Assembly (NCBI RefSeq): GCF_023973825.1
Contig: NC_090114.1
Location: 682,001-746,000, forward strand
DNA from: Plasmodium brasilianum
Taxonomy: Eukaryota > Apicomplexa > Aconoidasida > Haemosporida > Plasmodiidae
Direction: 5' to 3'
DNA: 64,000 bases
Position 1 is the first letter of the stretch, and every line of letters starts with the position of its first letter. Positions 46,238 through 56,667 of the stretch are shown piece after piece. Under the pieces are notes generated by a model. It was not told the DNA's origin. It did not search any database and saw only the letters and a list, made by a program, of their open reading frames with translations. A program made the translations under genes and the position numbers.

Positions 46238-47572
46238 TTACACATTAAAAAACATCATGTATATAAATAATGGAAAACACATTAAAAAATTGTCGAAGGT
46301 ACCCCCAAACAATTCCATAAGACAAAGTGATAAACTTAAAATTAAAATATGCAAGTAGTTACCAACGTAGTACAGAGATATAAGTGATACGAAGAAGCAA
46401 GTAAGAGTACCCTGTAGCTACAAAATGAGGGAAGGGAACAAAAAAAAAAAAAATTATATAAAATAAAAATAAAAAATAAATAATAAATGATATATAACAT
46501 ATAATACATAATAAATAACACGCGGAAAAATGTGTAAACGAGCAAACGAAAAAATGAGCAAATGACAATTTGGGGATACTGGTGGAATGCCCATTTTTCA
46601 TATCACGACATAACGAATTGTTCTGAAATGAATAAGACAAATAAATCATACGGTCAAAAGTGCACATTTTTTGGGCATTTATATATATATATATATACAT
46701 ATGTATATTTTTTATTTATTTTTTTCTTACTGTTTTTTTCTTATAAATGGAATAAGTTGGGAAGTTCCTTCCCACTATAGCTGCCATTGGGTCGGCAAAA
46801 AATATTGGCGTTAAAACATACAAGCGCAATTTAAAAAAAAAAAATAAAGACACAATTATATTGTATATTATTATTCCTTTATCGGCATAAGCACCAAACC
46901 TGGAATGGGTAGAAGCGAGACGAGATAAGAAAAGATATGGAAAAAAATAAAAAAATAAAACATATACATATATATATGTATATATATGCATTTATACATA
47001 CATTCATAAAAATACATTAATGTGTTAAACACGTGGAGCAAATCGAAGTGACAAGGAAGATTTGCTAAAAATAAAATGCTCCTCTTTTTTGCGCAGTACT
47101 TATTTTGTACGCAATTTATGGCTTAATACCTAAAAGGATAATAAAAACACCTTAAGACCGAAGTAACTGCTATTATGTATATGAAATAAACGCAGTAGCT
47201 GTTCTGATTTACACAACTGTCAGCACATAAGTACGTTGATATTTTTTCTTCATGTATACTCATATCAAAGAGCAAGATGATCATGCCACAAAACATGTGA
47301 GCCAGTTTTCTAAGGGGGAAAAATAAAATGATGAAATGTGTTACGTTACGCTACGTATGCATATGTATAAGGTCCATCGACGATCACATGCACGTACATG
47401 TATCCACTTGCATAAGAGCAAGCTTCCCCTCGGTCTTATGTTCACTCATCTCATTTTGCAATCGATATAGAAGTCTTCTCACTCACCTTGCATAAAATTT
47501 CGGAATATTTTCATAAAGGTCTAGTACAGTTACAATAGCAACTACTATAACAAACAGAACAACACAATTCAT
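46238..47572 (-). CDS. PolK: SEC59/VTE5-family CTP-dependent prenol (polyprenol/farnesol) kinase, 4 exons
   Basis: Assembled by hand: exons 47572-47487, 47309-47151, 46899-46731 and 46417-46238, 594 bases, 197 residues. Donors GTGAGT, GTGTTT and GTAAGA; acceptors CCCCTTAG, CATTCCAG and TTTTGTAG; both split codons are Arg. Motifs follow the dolichol/phytol/farnesol kinase family: RKLAH (29-33), FFADPMAAIVGRNF (115-128, the GDA.A.LVGRRFG site), KKKTLQGT (135-142, as KKTLEGS), and ELFGGTFDNF (173-182, as E......DN). About seven hydrophobic helices cover the rest. Such enzymes phosphorylate prenols such as farnesol, geranylgeraniol or dolichol in ER-type membranes. I recall a P. falciparum prenol-salvage kinase (PolK) at the syntenic place. 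At about 200 residues it is nearer the phytol/farnesol kinases than dolichol kinase. Specificity cannot be told. Confidence 0.85.
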
Positions 47573-47684
47573 TCTTCGAAAAAACCAGGGGAAACAGTAG
47601 GATATAATAAATATATATGCTTCTAAAAGTGAATGGAAATTATACAGAAAGGCAAGCCTCTATTCTTTCGTTATTCACTCGTTC

Positions 47685-47872
47685 AACTATTCATTCGTTC
47701 ACTATTTATTCGTTCACTATTTATTCGTTCACTATTTATTCGTTCACTTTTTATTCGTTCACTATTTATTCGTTCACTATTTATTCGTTCACTTTTTATT
47801 CGTTCACTATTTATTCGTTCACTATTTATTCATTCACTTTTTATTCGTTCACTATTCATTTATTTGTTCATT
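47685..47872. repeat. 15-bp ACTATTTATTCGTTC array
   Basis: About twelve copies of a 15-base unit with TATT/TTTT alternation. Its length keeps all frames open, which explains the plus-strand Ser/Phe/Ile/Arg-rich frames. Confidence 0.9.
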
Positions 47873-48054
47873 TATTTGTTCATTTTTTTTTTTTTTTCCT
47901 CCACATTAAAGCATCTTCAAAGGAACATGACACTATGTATGTTAAGAATTCATGTTTTTCCTTAAATTGGAATAAACATATGTAGTGATAAACAAATAAT
48001 AAAAAAAAAATAATAATAAAATAGAAGAAAAAAAGAGAGGAAGAAAAATGAAGG

Positions 48055-48420
48055 AAAGAAGAAGAAAGGATAAATGAAAAAAGAAGAAAGGATAAAAGAA
48101 AAAAGAAGAAAGGATAAAAGAAAAAAGAAGAAAGGATAAAAGAAAAAAGAAGAAAGGATAAAAGAAAAAAGAAGAAAGGATAAAAGAAAAAAGAAGAAAG
48201 GATAAAAGAAAAAAGAAGAAAGGATAAAAGAAAAAAGAAGAAAAGAAAAAAGAAGAAAGAAGAAAGAAGAAAAGAAAAAAGAAGAAAATAAAAAAGAAGA
48301 AAATAAAAAAGAAGAAAAAAGAAGAAAATAAAAAAGAAGAAAATAAAAAAGAAGAAAATAAAAAAGAAGAAAATAAAAAAGAAGAAAAAAAAAGAAAAGA
48401 AAAATAGAAAAGAAAAATAG
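48055..48420. repeat. purine-rich AAAGAAGAAAGGATAAAAGA array
   Basis: 20-bp units of AGAAAAAAGAAGAAAGGATA type to about 48235, then shorter AAAAAGAAGAAAAT units. It lies 0.5-0.9 kb upstream of the prenol kinase start. The 150-165-codon minus-strand Phe/Ser frames are artefacts. Confidence 0.9.
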
Positions 48421-48586
48421 AAGCAACACTCTCCAATGTTCTTTACTATTTATTCTATTCCATTAGATTTCGTTCGGTTATATCAAATTACATTGCACTC
48501 CTTCCGTTTTCGAATTTTTCATTAGTAATGTAATGCTCATTTAATTAAAAAAATTTACTCGTAATTAAAGAGTGAACTTGGAACAA

Positions 48587-48775
48587 TTAGAAGAGAACAT
48601 TGGACTGTTGACTTGGATCCTTGCCCATTAAACATTGGCCTGCCAAAGGTGTCAATAGTAACATCAAAAAATTTTGAGTAAATGGTGGAAATGTAAGTAT
48701 TGTTAGTAAAAAGAGGAAATTTTTTTTTTTTTTAATTTTAAAAATAATTTTTTTTTTTTTTTTTTTCTTAAGCAT
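48587..48775 (-). CDS. candidate 62-residue small membrane protein
   Basis: ATG at 48775. A Lys-rich N-terminus (encoded by two A tracts) is followed by a hydrophobic stretch (NFLFLLTILTFPPF, then NFLMLLLTPLAGQC) and a polar tail, LMGKDPSQQSNVLF. The last 40 codons lie in an island of higher complexity and GC than the spacer around it, with AT-ending codons as in true genes here. The upstream end is doubtful because of the homopolymers. No family recognised. Confidence 0.3.
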   Translation of the reverse strand: MLKKKKKKKIIFKIKKKKNFLFLLTILTFPPFTQNFLMLLLTPLAGQCLMGKDPSQQSNVLF

Positions 48776-48805
48776 AATGTAGCAAAAAAAGGGAAAAATA
48801 GCTAG

Positions 48806-48837
<32 letters not shown>

Positions 48838-48859
48838 AATGGCAAAGCAATGAACTGAT

Positions 48860-48898
<39 letters not shown>

Positions 48899-49148
48899 GC
48901 TTCCTATGAGAAGAAGATAGAACCCAAGTGAATATGTTTGCAATCCTTTCATTTACTGAGTCCTATCCATACTAATAAAGAGCTCACAAAATCGATAATT
49001 TATTTTCGTAAGTATTTGTATTTGTTAATATTTCTGCGCATCTTTCACGTATTTTCCCACATTTCCGCCTATTTCCACGTATTTTTGTGTATTCTCCCCC
49101 ATTTGTAAGAGAGTGGTATTTTATGCCCACACCACGCTGAGCAGCAAT

Positions 49149-50282
49149 ATGCCACCAAGTGACGAGTCGCAGCACGAAGAGGAAGAAGCTAATTATAATA
49201 ATATATTATATGAAAACAATTTGACGGATGAAATTGATTACTTCAATGAAAATTTACCACATATTAATTTTTACTTAAAATTTCAAAAAAAAGAATTTTT
49301 GAAAAATTTTTTTAACGAATTGGAAAAAAAGGAAAAAGATGGAATAATTATAGACACATTTGCAGAAGGAAATGAAAATGATAAATGGAATAATATACCT
49401 GATGAAACTACTAATAGACACATTGCTGACAACTGTAAAGAGGGTGATGTGGATGCAAATAACCATGATGTACTAACTGAAGAGGGGGGTTTCTACATAG
49501 ATGAAAGTAATTCCGATGTAGAAAAGACTTCGGATAGATCAAGACTAAACGTTATGACTAGTGTATACAAATCTTTTGTATTGTCTGAAGGAAAGGATGA
49601 ACATGTAACTCATCTCGAGGAAAATCATGAATACACGAAAAAAATAAATAGCATTTTTCAACAAAATAAAGAATTGTTCATTTTTAGCATTGAACGAGTA
49701 ATTGAAAATAATGATGACCTAATATTACAAGAATACTGTTTCTTATGTGATAAAAAAAAAAAACCTAACAAAGTGTTAAGTAGTATTAATATATATATAT
49801 GCAATGAATGTAAAGGTTCAGATAGTAATTTTAGAATGATTTCTTTAACTAAATTAATTAATAAATATTCTTTAAATATGTACGATTTGACAAAATATGA
49901 AAAACAGCTAGCTCTATTGACTACTAAAAACCCTCGAGGTTATTCAAAACAAATGAAGCTTTATTTTTTGTTTCAAATAAAAGAAATAGCTATACGAAAA
50001 CATGGATCCATGGCTAAGGTAAAATCTTTATATCATACAAAAATTTTAAATATAAAAACTAGTAAAAGCAATAAAGCTATTGTAAAAAAGAATACTGTTC
50101 ATAAATTAAAAAAACCCAAAAGTATTTATAGCAAGCATATGGAAAATATTGAAAAAAGGAAAATTATATGTGATAATAACCAACATGATTTTCACCCCCC
50201 ACTGTGCACCAATCAAGATGATAACGTCTATGTTAAGAAATGCAAAATTTGCTCTTACCAAGTGGAATACATTCAATTTTAA
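49149..50282 (+). CDS. XPA: XPA/RAD14 nucleotide-excision repair protein
   Basis: Single exon, 377 residues from ATG 49149 (MPPSDESQHEEEEANYNN); the frame is open further upstream but without ATG. XPA binds damaged DNA and scaffolds the excision complex with RPA and TFIIH. The zinc finger is C197-x2-C200-x17-C218-x2-C221, the same spacing as human XPA C105/C108/C126/C129. The XPA fold follows: ISLTKLINKYSL (ITKTEAK region), KNPRGYSKQMKLYFLFQIKE (human KNPHHSQWGDMKLYLKLQI), and a basic C-terminal helix. The extreme C-terminus, VYVKKCKICSYQVEYIQF, matches the TFIIH-binding tail of XPA (YRKTCTMCGHELTYEKM in human). The acidic, Asn-rich N-terminus (1-180) is lineage-specific. Presence of both the finger and the tail makes the call firm. 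Confidence 0.92.
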   Translation: MPPSDESQHEEEEANYNNILYENNLTDEIDYFNENLPHINFYLKFQKKEFLKNFFNELEKKEKDGIIIDTFAEGNENDKWNNIPDETTNRHIADNCKEGDVDANNHDVLTEEGGFYIDESNSDVEKTSDRSRLNVMTSVYKSFVLSEGKDEHVTHLEENHEYTKKINSIFQQNKELFIFSIERVIENNDDLILQEYCFLCDKKKKPNKVLSSINIYICNECKGSDSNFRMISLTKLINKYSLNMYDLTKYEKQLALLTTKNPRGYSKQMKLYFLFQIKEIAIRKHGSMAKVKSLYHTKILNIKTSKSNKAIVKKNTVHKLKKPKSIYSKHMENIEKRKIICDNNQHDFHPPLCTNQDDNVYVKKCKICSYQVEYIQF

Positions 50283-50575
50283 ATATGTAAAAAAGTAAAT
50301 AAGAAGAAATACACATGAATAAAATGAAAAACACCACTGGAGTGACAAAAAATTTGCTTAAAATGCCCCGCTTGGTAGGATGGAAAACGATCTATCACGA
50401 TAAGCAGTCCGCTTCGTGTACCGTAATGTAATACAATCGTTCACTCGTTCCGCATATATGTATTATATATATGTACGCATATATGTATTATATATATGTA
50501 CGCATATATGTATTATATATATGTATGCATATATGTATGTATAAACATATGCATATAATGCGCACTCGTTTCGAG
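50283..50575. repeat. short convergent spacer with 27-bp TA-rich triplicate
   Basis: Between the stops of XPA (+) and the next gene (-). Three copies of CATATATGTATTATATATATGTA(C/T)G lie at about 50452-50535. Confidence 0.8.
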
Positions 50576-51253
50576 TTAGTCAAAGAATCTTTTAATGTTA
50601 TCCGAGGGCTCCTCTCTTAAGTTGTAGACGAAGGTGTACCAGTCGACTATACCTTTAAAAAATAAAATACAAAAAAAAAAAAAAAAAAAAAATAAATGAC
50701 GAGACGTGTAACTTTCTGACTTGTTCTGATACATATTTTGCCATACTTTGGTCTTTCGTAAAAATTTTTTTTTTTTTTTCAAACCGTCAGACGGGGCCCA
50801 CTCGTGAATTTTATTTATGAAATGATCTTTCGTTAAGCTATCAGAGTCGCTAAAGGAAGAAAATACACATTCTGAGAAATAAAAAGAAATGCATAAACAA
50901 CGCGATTTTTATATTATACGTATCAATGCTCCTATTTGGAGTGTACAGAGGAGCATCGAAGGAAAGGAATGTAGAAAAGATGATTGTGCTAAGCATAGAA
51001 AAAAAAAAATCAACTGTTTAATTACAACGAAGGAAAATTTCCCCCCCCCCCATTTTGTTAATAGCTGTAACCGTGCTCTGCTTTATTTGAGCACTCGGCA
51101 TCATTAAGCTGTTTTCATTTAATTTGATTTAATTTAATTCGAATTATTCTATTTTGCTCCTCTTTGTTTCATTTTGCTTCATTTTGCTTCATTTTGCTCT
51201 ATTTTGTTTTATTTTGCTTTATTTAGTTTTACTTTGTTTTATTTGATTTAATT

Positions 51254-51291
<38 letters not shown>

Positions 51292-52024
51292 CCCTTACGT
51301 ATAGCATCGTTTGATATGGGCAATTCGCTGACATGGTCATTTATTATTTTCAAGTTAATTTTTTTATTTTTATTTTTACTCTTAAACTGTTCATTTATTT
51401 TTCTGCAATTCTCGACATAAACAATGGGAGACACTGCAATTGGAGGAAAGAAGGATATATTTTAAGCGCACAATATGGTACGTTTAAATGTATATATATG
51501 TATGCTTGGGTGTATGTATATTACAAGTATATGCACATGTATATGTCCACGAATACATGTGCATTAAAGGAATGAAAAATGAAACTCCAAAAACGGGTTA
51601 AAATTGCGCAATGTGTAATCGTTAACGAAAAAGATACATTCTGTATACATACATACACACCCACATGTATGCGTGTTAATAAGTATGTACACATGACAAA
51701 CATTTAGCGATTACCTGGAATGTTTATGGCTCCCTGGTCTTTAATCTGGCCAGAGTTTATCGTCAGAGGCCATTCAAATTTATTATTTTTTAAAAAAATT
51801 TTTAAGACATCAAAATTTATGCAGTCATTATTAAATAAATATTCCCATCTTTTTTTTTTTTTCTTTTTCTCTAGTTCTATGAACTCATTATTGTGCGCTA
51901 TCACATGCCCCAGCAATTCCTTATCTGAAATGCGTCCGAATATCTGCAAAAGGAATTAAAGCAAAATAAAAAAGGGGCCACCAGAGCGTACACGCTTCAC
52001 TACGTACATAAACATGTACATGTG

Positions 52025-52060
<36 letters not shown>

Positions 52061-52476
52061 TGTATGGGTACATGTAACTTTTCCAAAATGCATATATCAG
52101 CACTTGTACTGCTGAACTCCCACGAGTGCAAAACTGTGTGTTTCATTTTGTCTGTGTGTTGTCTCAAAAATGCATTGTAGTTAAGTTTATTTTCCTCTTT
52201 TTTTTTTTTTTAGTTTTTGCAATTTTTTACCTTTATTATATCAAATACAAGAAAGGCTAGTTGATAGTGACGTTTTGTGTTCTTATTTTTCACCGTTACG
52301 TATTTTTTTTTCTGACGAACGGAAATATTTTTTCGTTTTAAAATTTCAATTGCATAAGACCCTTTATTGAAAGGATAATAAACTTTTATTTTTTTGTTTT
52401 CAATTTGTGTTAGTAGAAAAAGGTATCGGACACATGTAAAAAAAAAGCTGGGGAAAAGTAGTTTCCTTAAAAACAT
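50576..52476 (-). CDS. conserved Plasmodium protein, function unknown, 5 exons
   Basis: Exons 52476-52231, 51943-51715, 51433-51299, 50871-50713 (or to 50701) and 50652-50576; 846 bases, 281 residues. Junctions: AAG|GTAAAA...TGCAG|ATA; G|GTAATC...TTGCAG|TG; C|GTAAGG...TTCTCAG|AA; A|GTTACA...AAAG|GT. All phases agree. The last donor is ambiguous: C|GTCATT also fits and adds four codons. The N-terminus is basic and hydrophobic (MFLRKLLFPSFFFTCVRYLF), consistent with an organelle presequence or signal anchor. The body is basic and helical, with a well-formed block around GQIKDQGAINIPVSPIVYVE and a Trp-rich C-terminus (EWAPSDG, IVDWYTFVYNL). A mitochondrial protein is possible but I recognise no family. 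Confidence 0.8.
50872..51298 (-). repeat. intron 3 of the unknown gene with TTTTATTTTGC/TTCAT array and long poly-T
   Basis: Degenerate ATTTTGCTTC units at 51120-51255 lead into a T run of about 33 (51258-51290) next to the donor. A short plus-strand frame inside (50889-51107) has no support. Confidence 0.75.
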
Positions 52477-53669
52477 TTCCGCAGCTTCATTAGGAGCATT
52501 TCTGTAACTTCATTAATTTTTTAATTTTTAAAATCTTTTTTTTTTTTTTTTTTTTCCTTATATTTGAAATGTTCAATATCGCAATTTTGTTAATTTAAGA
52601 ATAAAATGCTTTATTCTTCCCTACACGTGAAACATATTTAAAAGGAAATAAACCCTAAAACATTTACACATGAATTGAAATATGAAATATATAAAAACGC
52701 CAAATTGCACAAGTATAAGGGTAAATGTCGTTAAAAATGATCAAAAAAGTACTAACGCAAGAACAAAAAAAAAAAAAAAAAATAATAAAAAATAAAAGCC
52801 GGAGCAGATTTTTGCCTTACTATTTTCTCACCCTATTGTTTATTGAGCGTTATTTATTTTTATTTCTTTTTCTACTTCCATTTCCATTTCTATTTTGATT
52901 TTTATTTCATTTTATAATACTTTTTTTTACACATAAAATGAAAAAACCAATAGGTCTGCGGAAGGCTCAAAATTTTATTGGAATATTAATAGCACGAAAG
53001 AAGGTGAAAACATATCAAACTTCAAAAAACATTATATGAACAAATGTATGAATAAATGAATTATTGAACTATGTAATAAATAATTTTTGCGTAAAGATAT
53101 GCCACTAAAAAAAAAAAAAAAAATGAAATAGCAAATTTTAATTTAAAAACATATAAAAATGACCATATGATTTATCACAAAAATAATTAAAAAAATACTT
53201 CCCCATATGTACGCATGTATTTATTCGTATTTATCACAACGACGAAAACACGTCTACACATGTTTTGCAGTATTATGGAGAATTTTTTTATATGCCTTTT
53301 TTTTTTCTTTTTTTTTTTTCAATTTGGAACTGTAGTAAAACTACTAAATTGGATGTATTATTGTTTCTATAAAATTTGCAGAATGTGTGCCCTTCAGTAT
53401 AAATTAACTTAAATTGACTTTATTTTATCTCGTTCCGTTGTTTATTATTTTTTTTTTATTTTTGTTTATTTCCTCTTTTCTTTGTACAAAAATTAAATAC
53501 AAACATAGGAGGCTGATGCTGAGAACGCCTAGACAGTTACGCAGCGGTTCTTTTATTCTAAATGTGCTCGTTAATAACGGTCAATTATTTAAGCAGCAAT
53601 GTTATATGTTATATGTTATAAGTCATAAAATTGTTACTAATAACTTAGTTTATCATATTTTGGCATTTC

Positions 53670-53825
53670 ATTATATTTTGCTTTATTTTGTTTTATTTTG
53701 TTTTATTTTGTTTTATTTTGTTTTACTTTGTTTTATTTTGTTTTATTTTGTTTTATTTTATTTTACTTTGTTTTATTGTGTTTTACTTTGTTTTACTTTG
53801 TTTTATTTTGTTTTATTTTATTTTT
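53670..53825. repeat. 10-bp TTTTATTTTG/TTTTACTTTG array
   Basis: About fifteen 10-base units; overlapping Phe/Leu/Val-rich frames are by-products. Confidence 0.9.
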
Positions 53826-54029
53826 TTTATTTTTTTTGAGCTATTTTTGTTCATTTAATTTCAAATTTGTGCATATATTTTTTATTCATGTTACAAAATT
53901 TGATAACCCATTAATTATGTATGGGTTATTCTTAAGACCCTTTAAGCAAAATATATAAATATACACACCTTTTATAAATTTTGTTTATTAATTTTAAAAT
54001 AGGCGCATAAAGTTTTTTAAATAAAAAAT

Positions 54030-54125
54030 GTTAAGAAAAAACGTTAAGTAAAAATGTTAAGTAAAAATGTTAAGTAAAATTGTTAAGTAAAAATGTTAAG
54101 TAAAATTGTTAAGTAAAAATATTTA
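54030..54125. repeat. 13-bp AAGTAAAAATGTT array
   Basis: Seven or so 13-base units alternating AAAAATGTT and AAAATTGTT, just downstream of the eL34 stop. Confidence 0.85.
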
Positions 54126-54403
54126 AATATGCACATTTATGTTTATACGTATAAAAGTAAATTAAATCAGCACATAAGGAAAAATGTGAACATTGAAATA
54201 AAAACATGTGTTCACAGACGTGTGAAGAAATATATACATGCATATGCTCATACTTACACACATGTATGTGTTCCACTTATATACTTTCTTTTTTTTTTTT
54301 TCGCTCAAATAACGTATATATGTGCATTTATCAAATATGTGTTTTCATTTATCTCGTCCTTTCTTTCTTTTTTTTTTTTCTCAACGCAATCGCATTTTTT
54401 CAC

Positions 54404-55556
54404 TTATCTCCCTTTTTTTTTACTATCTGCAGGTTTTTTCCCTTTCTTATTACTGGTTTTTTTTGTGCCTTTGGTAGCTGTTTTTTTCTTTTCCTTTTTA
54501 ACCTTTTTCACTTTTTTTTCTTGTTTCTTTTTTTCTTTTAAAACTTGTCTAACACATTTTTGTTCTTCAAATAAAAAAGCTCTCATGATTCTTTCTCTTA
54601 TGCACTTAGCACATATTGAACCACCATATGCCCTTGACACTGTTCTGTTTTTTTTTCTAGCTCTACGATTGTCTGCTGGCCTTAAGGCTTTTACCTAAGG
54701 AAAAGGATACAGGGATTTTATTTGGACTTGGTATTTACCCATTTTATTTCAACTGATATGCGCAAGTGTGTGTATACATACGTATATGTGTATATATGCA
54801 TGCGTAAATGCGAGTATGCTTGTTCGGCTTTATTAAAAATGCTTCATATATAAAATAACATGGCATTATCATTTAAACAAAAAAGGAAAATGGAAAAAAA
54901 AAAAAATAAAATAAAAGTAATGCCTTACATATAAACCATGATTAATAAAAAAAATATATTCATGTGTACAAAAAATTTATGTACATATATGCACAAATAT
55001 ATAAATATTTATGCACAATTCAGAAAAAAACAACGTGTTCATAAAAAAAAAAAAAAAAAAGTATCCAAAAGTTAGGCGATTAAAATACAATTTTTAATAT
55101 AAACAAAATAAAATGGTTTATTACAAAAAAGTACTTCAAAAAAATATAGAAATGTGTAAATATACCATATAAATATGTATACACATGTATTTATGCAATC
55201 TCTTCAAAAATATTATGTATCTTATAATATAAATGCTTCATATTTTTCTCCTTCATTTTGCTTAATTTTATTATGTTCCATTTTACTATGTTTCATTTTA
55301 CTATGTTTCATTTTACTATGTTTCACTTTACTATGTTTCATTTTACTATGTTTCATTTTACTATGTTCTATTTTATGTTGTTTCATTTTTTCCTTACCCC
55401 CTGAATGGCTGTTTTACAGTCTGCACATTTTGGTTTACCTGCCTTTTTCTTTACAACATGAACAGTTAATTTTCCCCCTGGAGTTCTAACTGGTCTTACT
55501 TTATTTGATTTTGTGTTATAGTGATTATGTTTACGATAATGTACTCTTTGTGCCAT
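54404..55556 (-). CDS. RPL34: 60S ribosomal protein eL34
   Basis: Two exons, 55556-55398 (53 codons) and 54694-54404, giving 149 residues; the intron is 703 bases with GTAAGG donor and TTCCTTAG acceptor in phase 0. It is a cytosolic large-subunit protein. Start [11 protein letters not shown]; the two CxxC pairs of eL34 are present, C44/C47 (CADC) and C80/C83 (CAKC), flanking [18 protein letters not shown], the family signature. The C-terminus has a Lys-rich extension of about 45 residues beyond the usual end, ending at 149. The first codons and the AIQG|VKALRP junction are typical, so start and splice are secure. Confidence 0.97.
54695..55397 (-). repeat. eL34 intron with 15-bp TTTTACTATGTTTCA array
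   Basis: The array at 55255-55388 (about eight units) begins within ten bases of the splice donor. The remainder is TA-rich. Confidence 0.9.
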
Positions 55557-56142
55557 TTTACGAAATTAAAAACAAAGAAAATACACAAGAGTAATAAAAT
55601 AAAAACAAGGATATTATATTTATCAGCAAAATTCAAAATGTATATTGTTTTATTATTATATAAATAAATACGTATTAAAAAACTACAAAAAGCGCAAATA
55701 TATTATATATATTTTTTTTCTTTCAATTTATTTCTTACTATATATTTACTAAAAAAATATAATTTTCTCTTATACATATATATACATATATATATATATA
55801 TAAATGTATATTGACATATTTGTGAACAGTATAACAGATAATATTAAAAAATAATAAAAAATATTTAAAAAAATCCCTGTATTTTTTTTTTTTTTATTAT
55901 GTTCTCTTACAATTCATATATATTTCAAAGAAAAAAAGAAATAACAGATTTTATTATATTAAAATGTGTTTCCTCTATTTCTATAATATTACATTACTAC
56001 GTATATGAAATTATGACCTTTAATAAAATATAAAAAAAAAAAATTCCATTTCTTTTATGCACATAGTTGGAGTATATACTATATATATTTATGTTATGTT
56101 TATACTTGTAAAAATACTGTATGCATATATATGTTAATACTA

Positions 56143-56198
<56 letters not shown>

Positions 56199-56619
56199 CA
56201 CACCCCGACTCCTTTTTACCAAATAACGGAATGAACAATTACTTTAAACTATAAAAAGAGGGGAAAAAGTAAACGGAGTTTAACTTCCTGCAATAAATAT
56301 ATTTACAAATATCCATGTATTTACATGTACAACATATTAAATATTTTTTTTGAAAAATGCAAAAATAAGTTTCACATGATAGCGATATGTATGATTATAA
56401 ATTATACACCAAAAATCCAATTAACGAAAATAAAAAGTAGCTGCTGTTACGCATTCTATATAAGCTTATATATATATATTATTTTAAAGGAAAGCTAAAA
56501 TAAGAAAAGAAAAGAAAAAAATAAAAAGCCTATCTACATAATTATAATATTTTACAAAACCTTGTACATATATTTAAATTTTTTATATTTTTAAAATATA
56601 TAAAACGAACATTCGTAAG

Positions 56620-56667
<48 letters not shown>

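Larger units (their letters stand above)
47573..49148. other. divergent region between prenol kinase and XPA
   Basis: Contains both promoters, two tandem arrays (47685-47870, 48055-48420), dA/dT tracts (48720-48733, 48748-48766, 48808-48832, 48867-48894) and one non-repetitive island at 48587-48720 that reads like protein on the minus strand. Confidence 0.6.
52477..54403. other. intergenic region between the unknown gene and eL34
   Basis: A 1.9-kb spacer with dT tracts (52537-52555, 53299-53320), a TTTTATTTTG array at 53670-53825 and an AAGTAAAAATGTT array at 54030-54125. No gene seen. Confidence 0.65.

Noticed and set aside
47942..48436. 150-165-codon Phe/Ser minus-strand frames
   Set aside because: Generated by the AAAGAAGAAAGGATA array.
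49113..49148. Upstream GTG start for XPA
   Set aside because: Non-ATG initiation is not expected; ATG 49149 gives a complete protein.
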